From assembly GCF_018332695.1 (NCBI RefSeq), contig NZ_BOQN01000087.1:148710-212709 (forward strand): DNA of 64,000 nucleotides, given 5' to 3'. The notes beneath the pieces are model-generated. The model was not told the DNA's origin, did not search any database, and saw only the letters and a program-made list of their open reading frames with translations. Source of the DNA: Paractinoplanes toevensis. GTDB taxonomy: Bacteria > Actinomycetota > Actinomycetes > Mycobacteriales > Micromonosporaceae. The first letter of the stretch is position 1, and every line of letters starts with the position of its first letter. Shown here piece after piece: positions 24,509 to 32,363 of the stretch. A program made the position numbers and the translations under genes.

Positions 24509-25360
24509 ATGGAGACGCGCAGGCTGCGGTTACTCGTCGAACTGGCCCGGCTCGGGTCGATGCGCGAGGTCGCCGAGGAGATGGGGCTCACCACCTCGAC
24601 CGTCTCGCAGCAGCTCGCGATCCTGGCCCGGGACACCGGCGCCGCGCTCGTCGAGCCGGACGGGCGGCGGGTGCGGCTCACCCCGGCCGGGCGGCGCCTC
24701 GCCGCGCACGGCGTGACGATCCTGGCCGCCGTCGAGGCGGCCCGGCTCGATCTGGACCCGTCCGCGTCGCCCGCGGGGGAACTGCGGGTGGCCGGGTTCG
24801 CCACCGCGATCCGGCGCACCCTGCTGCCGGCGCAGGCGCGGCTGGCCCGCGACCATCCCCGGGTGCGGCTGCTGATCCACGAGCACGAGCCGTTCGAGGC
24901 GTTCGCGCTGCTCGACGGCGACGACGTCGACCTGGCCCTGACCTACGACTACAACCTGGCCCCCGTCGCCTTCCCGGACCGTTACGAGACGCGGGCGCTC
25001 TGGACGGTGCCGTGGGGGCTGGCCGTGCCGGCCGGCACCACCCTGGCCGACGCCTGGGAGCGGGACTGGATCGTCAACTCCCGCAACACCGCCGACGAGG
25101 AGGTGGCCCGCACCCTGGCCTCGCTCAACGGGTTCACCCCGCGGATCGTGCACCGCTGCGACAGCCTCGATCTCGTGCAGGACCTCATCGTGGCCGGGCT
25201 CGGGGTGGGCCTGCTGCCGGCGGACGAGACCGTCGTCGCCGGCATCGAGGTGCTGCCGCTCCGGGCCCCGGCGGTCGAGCTCCGCGCGTACGCGGTCAAT
25301 CGCCGCGGCCGGACCGCCTGGCCGCCGCTCGCCCTGGTGGTCGGCCTGCTTCGCTCCTGA
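24509..25360 (+). CDS. LysR-family transcriptional regulator of the divergent EamA exporter
   Basis: 283-aa LysR protein. The N-terminal helix-turn-helix reads RLRLLVELARLGSMREVAEEMGLTTSTVSQQLAIL, followed by the linker and a periplasmic-binding-like effector domain (DDVDLALTYDYNLAPV, LVQDLIVAGLGVGLLPAD). ATG start at 24509. It is transcribed divergently from the EamA exporter with a T-N11-A inverted repeat between them, so it probably controls export in response to an amino acid-like ligand. Its stop codon lies in the loop of a strong terminator. Confidence 0.88.
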   Translation: METRRLRLLVELARLGSMREVAEEMGLTTSTVSQQLAILARDTGAALVEPDGRRVRLTPAGRRLAAHGVTILAAVEAARLDLDPSASPAGELRVAGFATAIRRTLLPAQARLARDHPRVRLLIHEHEPFEAFALLDGDDVDLALTYDYNLAPVAFPDRYETRALWTVPWGLAVPAGTTLADAWERDWIVNSRNTADEEVARTLASLNGFTPRIVHRCDSLDLVQDLIVAGLGVGLLPADETVVAGIEVLPLRAPAVELRAYAVNRRGRTAWPPLALVVGLLRS

Positions 25361-25376
25361 AAGCGAAGCAGGCCGA
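25341..25376. terminator. Bidirectional intrinsic terminator
   Basis: A perfect 15-bp stem (TCGGCCTGCTTCGCT and its complement) with a 6-nt loop. It sits at the 3' ends of two convergent genes, and the lysR stop codon is in the loop. No U-tract follows, as is usual in high-GC actinobacteria. Confidence 0.75.
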
Positions 25377-25387
25377 TCCGGTCGGTG

Positions 25388-26065
25388 TCAGCTCGCCGGC
25401 CGGCTGGCCGCGGCCACCGCGGCCCGCACCGTCTCGGCGCTCGCCGGGGTGCCGATCGGGTCCTCGAAACTGCCGTAGGGCGGGCCGTAGGCGGGCTGGC
25501 CCGGCTCGACCCGCCAGCTCTCGCTCAGCGGGCCGACGTCCACCGCGTCGTAGCCGATCGCGTCGAGGAACGCCGTCGCGGCCTGCTTGGCCTCGGCGTC
25601 GTCACCGGCGATGGTCAGCGAGGTGCGGTCGCCGGCGCCCTGCGGGCGGGCCAGGTTGCCGAGGTGCTTGAAGAAGATGTTGTTGAACACCTTCACGACC
25701 TTGGCCGCCTTGAGGTGCTGCTGCTCCAGCTCGGCGCTGGTCAGTGTGCCCTCGTCGAGCTCGGCGACCTGCCCGTCGCGCTGCGGGTAGTAGTTGTCGG
25801 TGTCCAGCACCACCTTGCCGGCCAGTTCCTCGGCGGGCAGCGTGGTGTGCGCGTGGAACGGCACGCTGACCACCACGATGTCGCCCGTGGTCGCCGCCTC
25901 GGCCGCGGTCGCCGCCCGGGCCTTGGGCCCGATCTCGGCCACCAGGCCGGCGAGGGTCTCCGGCCCGCGCGAGTTGCTCACCACGACGTCGTAGCCGGCT
26001 TTCGCCGCCAGCCGCGCCACGGTCCCGCCGATGTTCCCACTACCGATGAATCCCACAGTCGTCAT
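25388..26065 (-). CDS. NADPH-dependent F420 reductase-like NAD(P)-binding protein
   Basis: 225-aa Rossmann protein. The nucleotide motif is GFIGSGNIGGTVARL (residues 5-19), and VSNSRGPETLAGLVAEIG is the known F420:NADP reductase-like continuation. ATG at 26065 chosen because it places the Rossmann motif at the N-terminus; five upstream codons are optional. A relative with the same arrangement lies at 63270. It would shuttle hydride between NADPH and a deazaflavin or act on another small substrate (inference). Its 3' end faces a strong terminator. Confidence 0.85.
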   Translation of the reverse strand: MTTVGFIGSGNIGGTVARLAAKAGYDVVVSNSRGPETLAGLVAEIGPKARAATAAEAATTGDIVVVSVPFHAHTTLPAEELAGKVVLDTDNYYPQRDGQVAELDEGTLTSAELEQQHLKAAKVVKVFNNIFFKHLGNLARPQGAGDRTSLTIAGDDAEAKQAATAFLDAIGYDAVDVGPLSESWRVEPGQPAYGPPYGSFEDPIGTPASAETVRAAVAAASRPAS

Positions 26066-26122
26066 GCCCGCTGCCAACAATCATCCGGCCCTGATCATTT
26101 CGTGACGCCGGATACCCCGGGC

Positions 26123-27064
26123 TCAACCGCCGGACAGCAGCGTTCCGCTGCCGAGATCGACGAGGACCGGGGCGAAGTTGTAGCAGCCGACCGCCAGCAG
26201 GTCGCCGGCCACCGACATGGCGGCCGGCTCCGGGGTGAGTGCACGTTCCCACAGCAGCGTGCCGGTGGTGTCGAAGGCGGTCAGGGTGCGGGTGGTCCGC
26301 TCGGCCACCACGATCGTGGTGTCGTGGTGCCAGGCCAGGATCAGCGGCAGGGTGGTCGGGACCTGGCCGGTCCAGCGGACGTACAGGTCCTCGTTGTGGA
26401 CCTCGAAGAAACCGTGCTGGTGGGCCACGGCGAGGGTCCGGCCGCTCGGCGACCAGGCCGCGGCGGTGATCGGCGGGAACTGCTGCGAGCCGGGCAGGCC
26501 CGGCTGCAGCAGCGGGCTGGTGCGGCGCAGGGTGCCGTCGGCGTACGCGCCGTGCAGGATGTCGTCGGCGGCGTGCAGGGCCAGGCAGACCGACGGGCGG
26601 CCGAGGATCTGGGCGTGCCGCACGCTGCTCTCGACGTTCCACACGCTGACCACGCCGTCGGCCGGGGCGCAGGCCAGGTAGCGGCCGTCGGGCAGCCAGG
26701 TCAGCGGGCCCGGGCCGGCCGTGGGTGAGCGCAGCGACAGCAGCGCGACCGGCGGGCGTTCGCCGTCGAGCTCCCAGACCGTCACCCGGCCGTCCATGGA
26801 CAGGGTTGCCAGGATGCCGGTGGTGACCGGGTGCCAGGCCGCCGCGACCACGCGGTAGCGGTCACGAAGGCGGGTGAGGAGGCGCGGGCGTCGCGGGGAG
26901 TCGACGGTCCACAGTTTCAGGTCCCCGTTGGGGGCGGTCGTTGCGAGCAGGCGGCCGTCGCCGCTGAAGGACGTGACTGTTGCCAGTGGATGGGTGCCGA
27001 TTTCTGATCCCCAGATTACGAGCCGCCGCCACGGCAAAATGGCCCGAACGAGGTGCAAAGCCAT
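26123..27064 (-). CDS. WD40-repeat beta-propeller protein
   Basis: 313-aa protein of repeated WD-like blades: DGRLLATTAPNGDLKLWTV, GILATLSMDGRVTVWEL, DGRYLACAPADGVVSVWNV and similar. Six to seven blades are visible, enough for one propeller. No signal peptide or enzymatic domain is seen, so a scaffolding role in the cytoplasm is likely. ATG at 27064 is preceded by GGAGG at a rather long 15-nt distance; the upstream in-frame ATG at 27091 is less likely. The partner is unknown. Confidence 0.8.
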   Translation of the reverse strand: MALHLVRAILPWRRLVIWGSEIGTHPLATVTSFSGDGRLLATTAPNGDLKLWTVDSPRRPRLLTRLRDRYRVVAAAWHPVTTGILATLSMDGRVTVWELDGERPPVALLSLRSPTAGPGPLTWLPDGRYLACAPADGVVSVWNVESSVRHAQILGRPSVCLALHAADDILHGAYADGTLRRTSPLLQPGLPGSQQFPPITAAAWSPSGRTLAVAHQHGFFEVHNEDLYVRWTGQVPTTLPLILAWHHDTTIVVAERTTRTLTAFDTTGTLLWERALTPEPAAMSVAGDLLAVGCYNFAPVLVDLGSGTLLSGG

Positions 27065-27124
27065 ATTCGAGTATGGATACCTCCATAGCAAGAGCCGGGC
27101 CCAACTTTTGTGAGCGAATGCCTA

Positions 27125-27155
27125 CGCTCCGCCCGGGACCATACCGGGCGGAGCG
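27125..27155 (-). terminator. Intrinsic terminator after the nitroreductase gene
   Basis: CGCTCCGCCCGG-N7-CCGGGCGGAGCG, a perfect 12-bp stem, lies 17 bp downstream of the nitroreductase stop and before the WD40 gene on the same strand. It would separate the two transcripts. Confidence 0.7.
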
Positions 27156-27171
27156 CTCCCAGCCCGTACGG

Positions 27172-27795
27172 CTAAGGGGTCTGGAATTTCTCGAAGAAGA
27201 CGACCTCGTCGAGCGGCCGTCGTTTCGGCTGGGACCACCGCCCCTTGGCCGGGTAACCCAGCGGGATCAGGGCCATCGTCAGCGCGTCGGACGGCAGGCC
27301 CAGCAGTTCGCGGACCTCGGCCTCGTGGCCCATGTAGAGCGTGGTCAGGGTGGAACCGATGCCGTGCGCCCGGGCCGCCAGCATCAGTTGCTGGACGGCG
27401 CCGTAGATGGACGAGCCGAGCCGGGGGTTCTGCGATCTCGCGGCGCCGAGCAGGACCGGGAAGATCCAGACGGGGGCCTCGGCCAGGTGGTTGGCCAGGT
27501 GGTCGGCGGCGTTGAAGCTGGCCGCGCTCATTCCCTCCGGGTCGGCGAGGATCTGCTCGCGGCGGGAACCGTAGGCTTTGTTCCAGCCCTCCAGGTAGTA
27601 CTCGGCGATCTTCGCCTTGACCTCCGGGTCGCGGACCACGATCCAGGCCCAGCCCTGGGAGTTGCCGCCGCTGGGGCCGCGCACGGCGGCGTCCAGCAGC
27701 TCTCGGATGATCTCGTCGCTGATCGGCTCGGGCGACAGGTAACGGCGGGCGGGGGTGCTGTGCAGGGCTTCCTGCACGGTGAGCGGTTCCGGCAT
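27172..27795 (-). CDS. Nitroreductase-family FMN-dependent oxidoreductase
   Basis: 207-aa nitroreductase. The N-terminal TPARRYLSPEPISDEIIRELLDAA and GPSGGNSQGWAWIVVRD (FMN-phosphate binding Arg and Ser/Asn) and C-terminal GIGSTLTTLYMG and IPLGYPAKGRWSQPKRRPLDEVV are typical. It would bind FMN as a homodimer and reduce a nitro or quinone substrate with NAD(P)H. ATG at 27795; a GTG two codons upstream is an alternative. It diverges from the small VOC gene with a 21-bp gap. Confidence 0.88.
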   Translation of the reverse strand: MPEPLTVQEALHSTPARRYLSPEPISDEIIRELLDAAVRGPSGGNSQGWAWIVVRDPEVKAKIAEYYLEGWNKAYGSRREQILADPEGMSAASFNAADHLANHLAEAPVWIFPVLLGAARSQNPRLGSSIYGAVQQLMLAARAHGIGSTLTTLYMGHEAEVRELLGLPSDALTMALIPLGYPAKGRWSQPKRRPLDEVVFFEKFQTP

Positions 27796-27816
27796 GGTCA
27801 CACGATAATTGGCGGC

Positions 27817-28155
27817 ATGGGCAGCTACGTGAAATCGGTGACGTTCGACTGTGCCGACGCGCTCGTGGTCGGGCGGTTCTGGGCGGCCGCCCTCGGCGGT
27901 GAGCTCGACGAGAACGCGACGCCGGCCAAGGCGTTCGTGGAGGCGCCCGGCTGGGGCGGTCCGAACCTGTGGTTCCAGCGTGTTCCGGAAACGCGAACCG
28001 CCAAGCTGCGCATGCACTTCGACCTGCGCGCGCCGGGCGGTGTCCCGGAGGAGGTGAAACGGCTCGAAGGGCTGGGGGCCACGGTGTTCGCCACCCACGG
28101 GGACCTGGTCGTGATGCAGGACCCCGAGGGCAACGAGTTCTGCGTGGAGGCCTGA
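27817..28155 (+). CDS. VOC (glyoxalase/bleomycin resistance) superfamily protein
   Basis: 112-aa single-domain VOC protein. It begins MGSYVKSVTFDCADALVVGRFWAAALGGEL and ends LVVMQDPEGNEFCVEA, the GNEF(C) ending of glyoxalase-like dioxygenase family proteins. It probably dimerises and binds a small hydrophobic ligand or metal. ATG at 27817. Its stop is 1 bp away from the stop of the convergent membrane protein gene. Confidence 0.85.
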   Translation: MGSYVKSVTFDCADALVVGRFWAAALGGELDENATPAKAFVEAPGWGGPNLWFQRVPETRTAKLRMHFDLRAPGGVPEEVKRLEGLGATVFATHGDLVVMQDPEGNEFCVEA

Positions 28156-28156
28156 A

Positions 28157-28795
28157 CTACTTCTTCTTCTTGCCCTTGCCGGCCGCGGCCAGCTCCTTCT
28201 TCGGGTACTTCTCGTTGAAGCTCTGGATGATCGGCATGCCGACGTGGACCATGTCCCGGCTGCGGTGCGCCACGTCCTCGGGGGTCAGCGGGTGCTTGGC
28301 CGGAGGCAGCTGCGCGGCGATCGAGCCGGTGAAGGCCAGCAGGTCGTTCACCGAGCCCGGGAAGCTGCGGCACAGCTCGACGGCCGCGCGCAGCTGCGAC
28401 TGCGGCACGCCGGCGGTGTACTCGCGCATACCGGCCACCCAGGCGCCCGGGTGCACCAGGTAGCCGGCCGGCAGGCCGCCGGGACCGCCGATCGGGTCGA
28501 GCGCCTTGCGCCGCTCGACCGGGGCCGGCCTGGTGTTCAGCACCATGAAGAGGGCGCCCGCGCCGAACAGCAGCAGCGGGATCATGATGGCGGCGCCGGT
28601 GCCGACGCCGGCGATCAGCAGCCCGACGAAGAGGATCGCCAGGATCATCGCGCCGGCCATGTACTCGCGGACGCCGTCGCGGGAGGCGCCCGCCTCGGCG
28701 TCCGACGCGCAGCGGCGGATGAGGCCTTCCAGGACCGGGTCGGTGGGCCGCCATTTGTCGGCCCGGATCGGCATTTCACGCTGGGGCTGCGTCAC
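28157..28795 (-). CDS. Hypothetical membrane protein with lysine-rich tail
   Basis: 212-aa protein with two hydrophobic segments between about residues 47 and 85 (AGAMILAILFVGLLIAG and GAAIMIPLLLFGAGALFMVL), a soluble domain of about 120 residues and a short Lys-rich C-terminal tail (GKGKKKK). The soluble part has LAFTGSIAAQLPPAKHPLTPEDVAHRSRDMVHVGMPIIQ. I do not recognise the family. It is likely in the cytoplasmic membrane. Convergent with the VOC gene. Confidence 0.7.
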   Translation of the reverse strand: MTQPQREMPIRADKWRPTDPVLEGLIRRCASDAEAGASRDGVREYMAGAMILAILFVGLLIAGVGTGAAIMIPLLLFGAGALFMVLNTRPAPVERRKALDPIGGPGGLPAGYLVHPGAWVAGMREYTAGVPQSQLRAAVELCRSFPGSVNDLLAFTGSIAAQLPPAKHPLTPEDVAHRSRDMVHVGMPIIQSFNEKYPKKELAAAGKGKKKK

Positions 28796-28869
28796 CGTCG
28801 CTGGTCCTTTCGCACGCTGCAGAGGAGGTCGCAGCGAGTATCGGTCGCCGGACCGGCCGGGTTGAGGTT

Positions 28870-30636
28870 TCAGGCGGCCAGGGCCGCATATCGGCCGCCC
28901 GCGCCGACCAGCGCCTCGTGGGTGCCGGCCTCCAGGACCCGGCCGTGGTCGACGACGACGATCTGGTCGGCGTCGCGGATGGTGGACAGCCGGTGGGCGA
29001 TCGTCACCGTGGTGCGGCCCCTCGCCAGCTCGTCGAAGGCACGCTGCACGGCCCGCTCGGTCTCGTTGTCGAGGGCGCTGGTGGCCTCGTCGAGCACCAG
29101 GATGCGCGGGTCGCGCAGCAGGGTGCGGGCGATCGCGATGCGCTGCTTCTCGCCGCCGGAGAACCGGTGCCCGCGCGAGCCGACCTGGGTGTCGTAGCCG
29201 TCCGGCAGGGCGGCGATCCGGTCGTGGATCTGCGCGGCCCGGGCGGCCGCCTCGATCTGCTCGTCGGTGGCGTCCGGGCGGGCGTACCGCAGGTTTTCCC
29301 GGACGGTGGTGTGCAGCAGGTAGGTCTCCTGGCTGACCACGCCCACGATCGACGTCAGGTCGGCCAGGGAGAGGTCGCGCAGGTCGACACCGTCGATGGT
29401 GATCCGGCCCGCGGTGGGGTCGTAGAGGCGGGCGATCAGGGCGGCCAGGGTGCTCTTGCCGGAGCCGGTCTCGCCCACCAGGGCCAAGGAGGTGCCGGCC
29501 GGGACGTCGAGGCTCACCCCGGCGACCGCGGCGGCCTCACTGCCGGGGTACGCGAAGGTGACGTCCTCGAAGCGCAGGTGGCCCTTGGCGTCGATCTTGA
29601 CGGGCTGGTCCGGCTCCTGGATGTCGACCGTGAGATCGAGGTATTCGAAGATGCGGGCGAACAGCGCCAGCGAGCTGGTCAGCTGGACACCGACGTTGAG
29701 CAGGCCCATCAGCGGGCGGAACAGCCCGCTCTGCAGGGCGGTGAAGGCGACCAGGGTGCCGATGCTCATCGTGCCCCGGGTGAACGGCAGGCCGGCGGCC
29801 AGGTAGATGACGGCCGGGATGGCGGCGAAGACGATCGACATGGACGCCATCCGCCAGCGCCCGGCCAGCTCGGACCGCAGCTCGAGGTCGATCAGCCGGG
29901 TCGACGAGCCGGTGAACCGCTCGATCAGCGCCGGGGCGGTGCCCATGGTCTTGGCCAGCTGGACGCCGCTGATCGACAGGCCCTCCTCGATCGTCACGTT
30001 CAGGTCGGCCAGCTCACGCTGCCGCTGCGCGGTGATCTCGCGGCGCATCTGGGCGACCCGCCGGGACAGGAGGATGGCGGGTGGCAGCACGACCACCGAG
30101 ACCAGGGTGAGCTGCCAGGACAGCGCGGCCATCGCGACCACGGTGGCGACCGCGGTGGTCAGGTTCGACGCGATCGACGTGGCGGTCGAGGTGACCACCG
30201 ACTCCATGCCGCCGATGTCGTTGGTGATGCGCGACTGCACCTCGCCGGTGCGGGTGCGGGTGAAGAACCCGATCGACTGCCGCTGGAGGTGGGTGAAGAC
30301 GTCGACGCGCAGCCGGTGCATGACCTTCTGGCCGACGGCGGTGGAGATCCAGGTCTGGACGACGCCGAGCGCGGCGGTCACGGCGGCGACGGCGACCATG
30401 CCGATCACCAGCCAGACCAGCAGGCGTACGTCGGCGTGCGGCAGCGCGTCGTCGATCACGGCGCGCAGCAGGAACGGGGAGGCCATCGCGATGATGGAGG
30501 AGAGCACGATGATCAGTACGACGATGCCGAGCGACCATCGGTGCGTGGTGAAGAGGGAGCCGATGCGGCGCAGCGAAACCTCGCGTGCCTGCGCCTTCTC
30601 GGCGGCGGTGGGTTTCTTTCCGGATGGGCGAGCCAA
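28870..30636 (-). CDS. ABC exporter (fused membrane and ATPase domains)
   Basis: 588-aa half-transporter. Residues 30-330 are six transmembrane helices with the exporter fold. The ATPase part has Walker A GETGSGKST (388-396), ABC signature SGGEKQR (493-499), Walker B LVLDEATSALD (514-524) and the switch histidine in TIAHRLST. The start is the TTG at 30636, which is supported by AGGAG at 6 nt. It would work as a homodimeric lipid or multidrug exporter. It lies divergent from a MarR regulator across a compact palindromic operator, so it is probably drug-inducible. Confidence 0.92.
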   Translation of the reverse strand: MARPSGKKPTAAEKAQAREVSLRRIGSLFTTHRWSLGIVVLIIVLSSIIAMASPFLLRAVIDDALPHADVRLLVWLVIGMVAVAAVTAALGVVQTWISTAVGQKVMHRLRVDVFTHLQRQSIGFFTRTRTGEVQSRITNDIGGMESVVTSTATSIASNLTTAVATVVAMAALSWQLTLVSVVVLPPAILLSRRVAQMRREITAQRQRELADLNVTIEEGLSISGVQLAKTMGTAPALIERFTGSSTRLIDLELRSELAGRWRMASMSIVFAAIPAVIYLAAGLPFTRGTMSIGTLVAFTALQSGLFRPLMGLLNVGVQLTSSLALFARIFEYLDLTVDIQEPDQPVKIDAKGHLRFEDVTFAYPGSEAAAVAGVSLDVPAGTSLALVGETGSGKSTLAALIARLYDPTAGRITIDGVDLRDLSLADLTSIVGVVSQETYLLHTTVRENLRYARPDATDEQIEAAARAAQIHDRIAALPDGYDTQVGSRGHRFSGGEKQRIAIARTLLRDPRILVLDEATSALDNETERAVQRAFDELARGRTTVTIAHRLSTIRDADQIVVVDHGRVLEAGTHEALVGAGGRYAALAA

Positions 30637-30653
30637 GTGTGTCTCCTGTTCGT

Positions 30654-30687
30654 CAGTAATTACTGAGGTTACCTCATCTTGAGGTAA
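30654..30687. promoter_or_regulatory. Palindromic MarR operator region between the ABC exporter and marR
   Basis: Three overlapping dyads: CAGTAATTACTG (30654-30665), TGAGGT-T-ACCTCA (30664-30676) and TTACCTCA-N3-TGAGGTAA (30669-30687). The last has perfect 8-bp arms. TGAGGT half-sites are thus repeated three times. Located between the two starts and overlapping the probable -35 of marR. Confidence 0.7.
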
Positions 30688-30717
30688 GAACAGGAGTTGC
30701 TGCTACCGTATTCCTTC

Positions 30718-31131
30718 GTGGAGATCGAGGACAGCCTCGCGGAGGCGTTCTGGGCGGTGGCCCGGCGGCTGCGGCACCGCACCCGGGTCGCCCTGGAGCC
30801 GTGGGACCTCTCCCCCTCGCTCGCCCGCGCGCTGAGCGTGCTCTCCCGGCACGGTGACGTGCGGCTGAGCACCCTCGCCGATCATCTGCGGATCGCGCCG
30901 CGGAGCGCCACCGAGGTCGCCGACGATCTGACCCGGCTGGGCCTGGCCGCCCGGCTGCCCGACCCGGACGACCGGCGGGCGACGCTGCTGACCCTGACCC
31001 CGGCCGGCCGGGAGACCGCCACGGCGATCCAGGCCGCCCGGCTGACCGAGGGCGACCGGTTCTTCGAGGTTCTGGACGAGAAGGAGCGCGCCGACCTGTC
31101 GAGGATTATGCGAAAGCTCTCATCCGGCTGA
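30718..31131 (+). CDS. MarR-family transcriptional regulator
   Basis: 137-aa winged-helix repressor. Visible features are LEPWDLSPSLARALSVLSRHGDVRLSTLADHL, RIAPRSATEVADDLTRLGLA (recognition helix) and DPDDRRATLLTLTPAG (the wing DxRx motif). GTG at 30718 chosen; TACCGT 8 bp upstream could be a -10 element, so the message may be leaderless. An alternative TTG seven codons upstream has a poorly placed ribosome binding site. It diverges from the ABC exporter and probably represses both. Its 3' end overlaps the convergent TPR gene by 26 bp. Confidence 0.88.
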   Translation: MEIEDSLAEAFWAVARRLRHRTRVALEPWDLSPSLARALSVLSRHGDVRLSTLADHLRIAPRSATEVADDLTRLGLAARLPDPDDRRATLLTLTPAGRETATAIQAARLTEGDRFFEVLDEKERADLSRIMRKLSSG

Positions 31132-31951
31132 TCGCCGTCGCGCACGCCGCCGAACCGGCCGCGCACAGCAGGGCCAGGGTCAGCGCGGACGGCACGTTCA
31201 TCCCGCCCACCCGGTCGAGGATGCCCAGCACCAGCAGCGCCACGATGCAGACCGCGAAGACGACGGTGGCCAGATGGGTCAGCACCCCGCCGGCCGGGGC
31301 CGGGTGCGGGCGGATGCCGCCGGGCGGGATCCGCAGCGACTCGGCGAAATCATCGGTGATCCGCACCAGCGACTCGGCGTCGACGATGCTCTGCTCGGCC
31401 GCGGTGATGCGGCGCAGCTCGGTCTCGGCCCGGGCGTGGCCGGGTTCGAGCGTGAGCGCCCGGCCGTGCGCCTCGCGCGCGCTCAGCGGCCGCCCGGCGG
31501 CGAACAGCGCCACTCCGTGCGCGACCTGAAGATCGGCGTCGTAGTGGGCGAACTCCGCCCCGGCCGCCATCACCCGCTCGGCCTCGGTGACCCGCCCGGC
31601 CGCGAGCAGCGCCCGGCCGTGCCGCTCGATCAGCCGCGGGTTGCCCGGGTCCTCGCCGCACCCGGCCGACGCGGCGGTGATCGCCAGGTCGTGCCGGCCG
31701 GACGCCGTGTAGGCCGCGCTCACCCAGTACAGCGCCTCGGCACCGCTGGGCTCGAGTTGGAGGGCGTGCCGGGCGGCGTCCAGGGCCTCGGCCGACTGCC
31801 GGAGCTCGAGGTGCGCGCGGGCCAGCAGCAGCCAGGCGTCCACGTTGCCGGGCTGCTTCCCGACGACGGGGGCGAGCAGGGTCGCGGCCTGGCCGGCGCG
31901 GCCGCTGGTCAGCAGGGCGCCGGCCTGGTCGAGGAGGAGTTCGGTATGCAC
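31106..31951 (-). CDS. TPR-repeat protein with C-terminal membrane anchor
   Basis: 281-aa protein. Residues 1-200 form about five tetratricopeptide repeats (LLLARAHLELRQSAEALDAARHALQLEPSGAEALYWVSAAYTASGRHDLAITAA). The C-terminal 60 residues contain two hydrophobic helices (LATVVFAVCIVALLVLGILDRV and ALTLALLCAAGSAACA). GTG at 31951 puts the start at VHTELLLDQ; an upstream in-frame extension has atypical composition. It is probably a membrane-bound scaffold. The partner is unknown. Confidence 0.8.
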   Translation of the reverse strand: MHTELLLDQAGALLTSGRAGQAATLLAPVVGKQPGNVDAWLLLARAHLELRQSAEALDAARHALQLEPSGAEALYWVSAAYTASGRHDLAITAASAGCGEDPGNPRLIERHGRALLAAGRVTEAERVMAAGAEFAHYDADLQVAHGVALFAAGRPLSAREAHGRALTLEPGHARAETELRRITAAEQSIVDAESLVRITDDFAESLRIPPGGIRPHPAPAGGVLTHLATVVFAVCIVALLVLGILDRVGGMNVPSALTLALLCAAGSAACATAISRMRAFA

Positions 31952-32115
31952 GCCCGACACGTTCGGCCCCGGCCGCGCCGACCTGCGAAGGGTGCCGGGA
32001 GCGCTCCGGTTGTCGCTCGTTGCGAAAGTGGTCCAGGTCACCGGGCCGACTCTCAACCGGCGGGTGCGAGCAACCGATGCATGAGGTTGCAACACAGGAG
32101 CGGAAGGAGACGACG

Positions 32116-32325
32116 ATGACCATTCGAACCGGGGGCATCGAGAACACCCGCTGGGTTTCGCACATCGCCCAGATCCACCTGACCACCGACCGCCGGCGGC
32201 TCGACGCCGATGTGGTGGCCGGCGCCGACCAGCGGGTGATCGCCGCCGACAAGGCCGCGGTCGTCGAGAGCCGGCAGGACTACGCCCAGGTGCTCGGGCG
32301 GACCCGCTTCGACGTGACGGTCTGA
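32116..32325 (+). CDS. Small hypothetical protein
   Basis: 69-aa protein beginning MTIRTGGIENTRWVSHIAQ, hydrophilic, with mixed charged residues. The start is well supported by GGAAGGAG at a 6-nt spacing. There is no transmembrane segment and no recognised domain. It lies 38 bp upstream of the molybdopterin oxidoreductase gene and might be in the same transcript. No function can be assigned. Confidence 0.65.
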   Translation: MTIRTGGIENTRWVSHIAQIHLTTDRRRLDADVVAGADQRVIAADKAAVVESRQDYAQVLGRTRFDVTV

Positions 32326-32363
32326 TCTACCCCATCTCCCATCGGCCCGATAGAGTCACGGTC

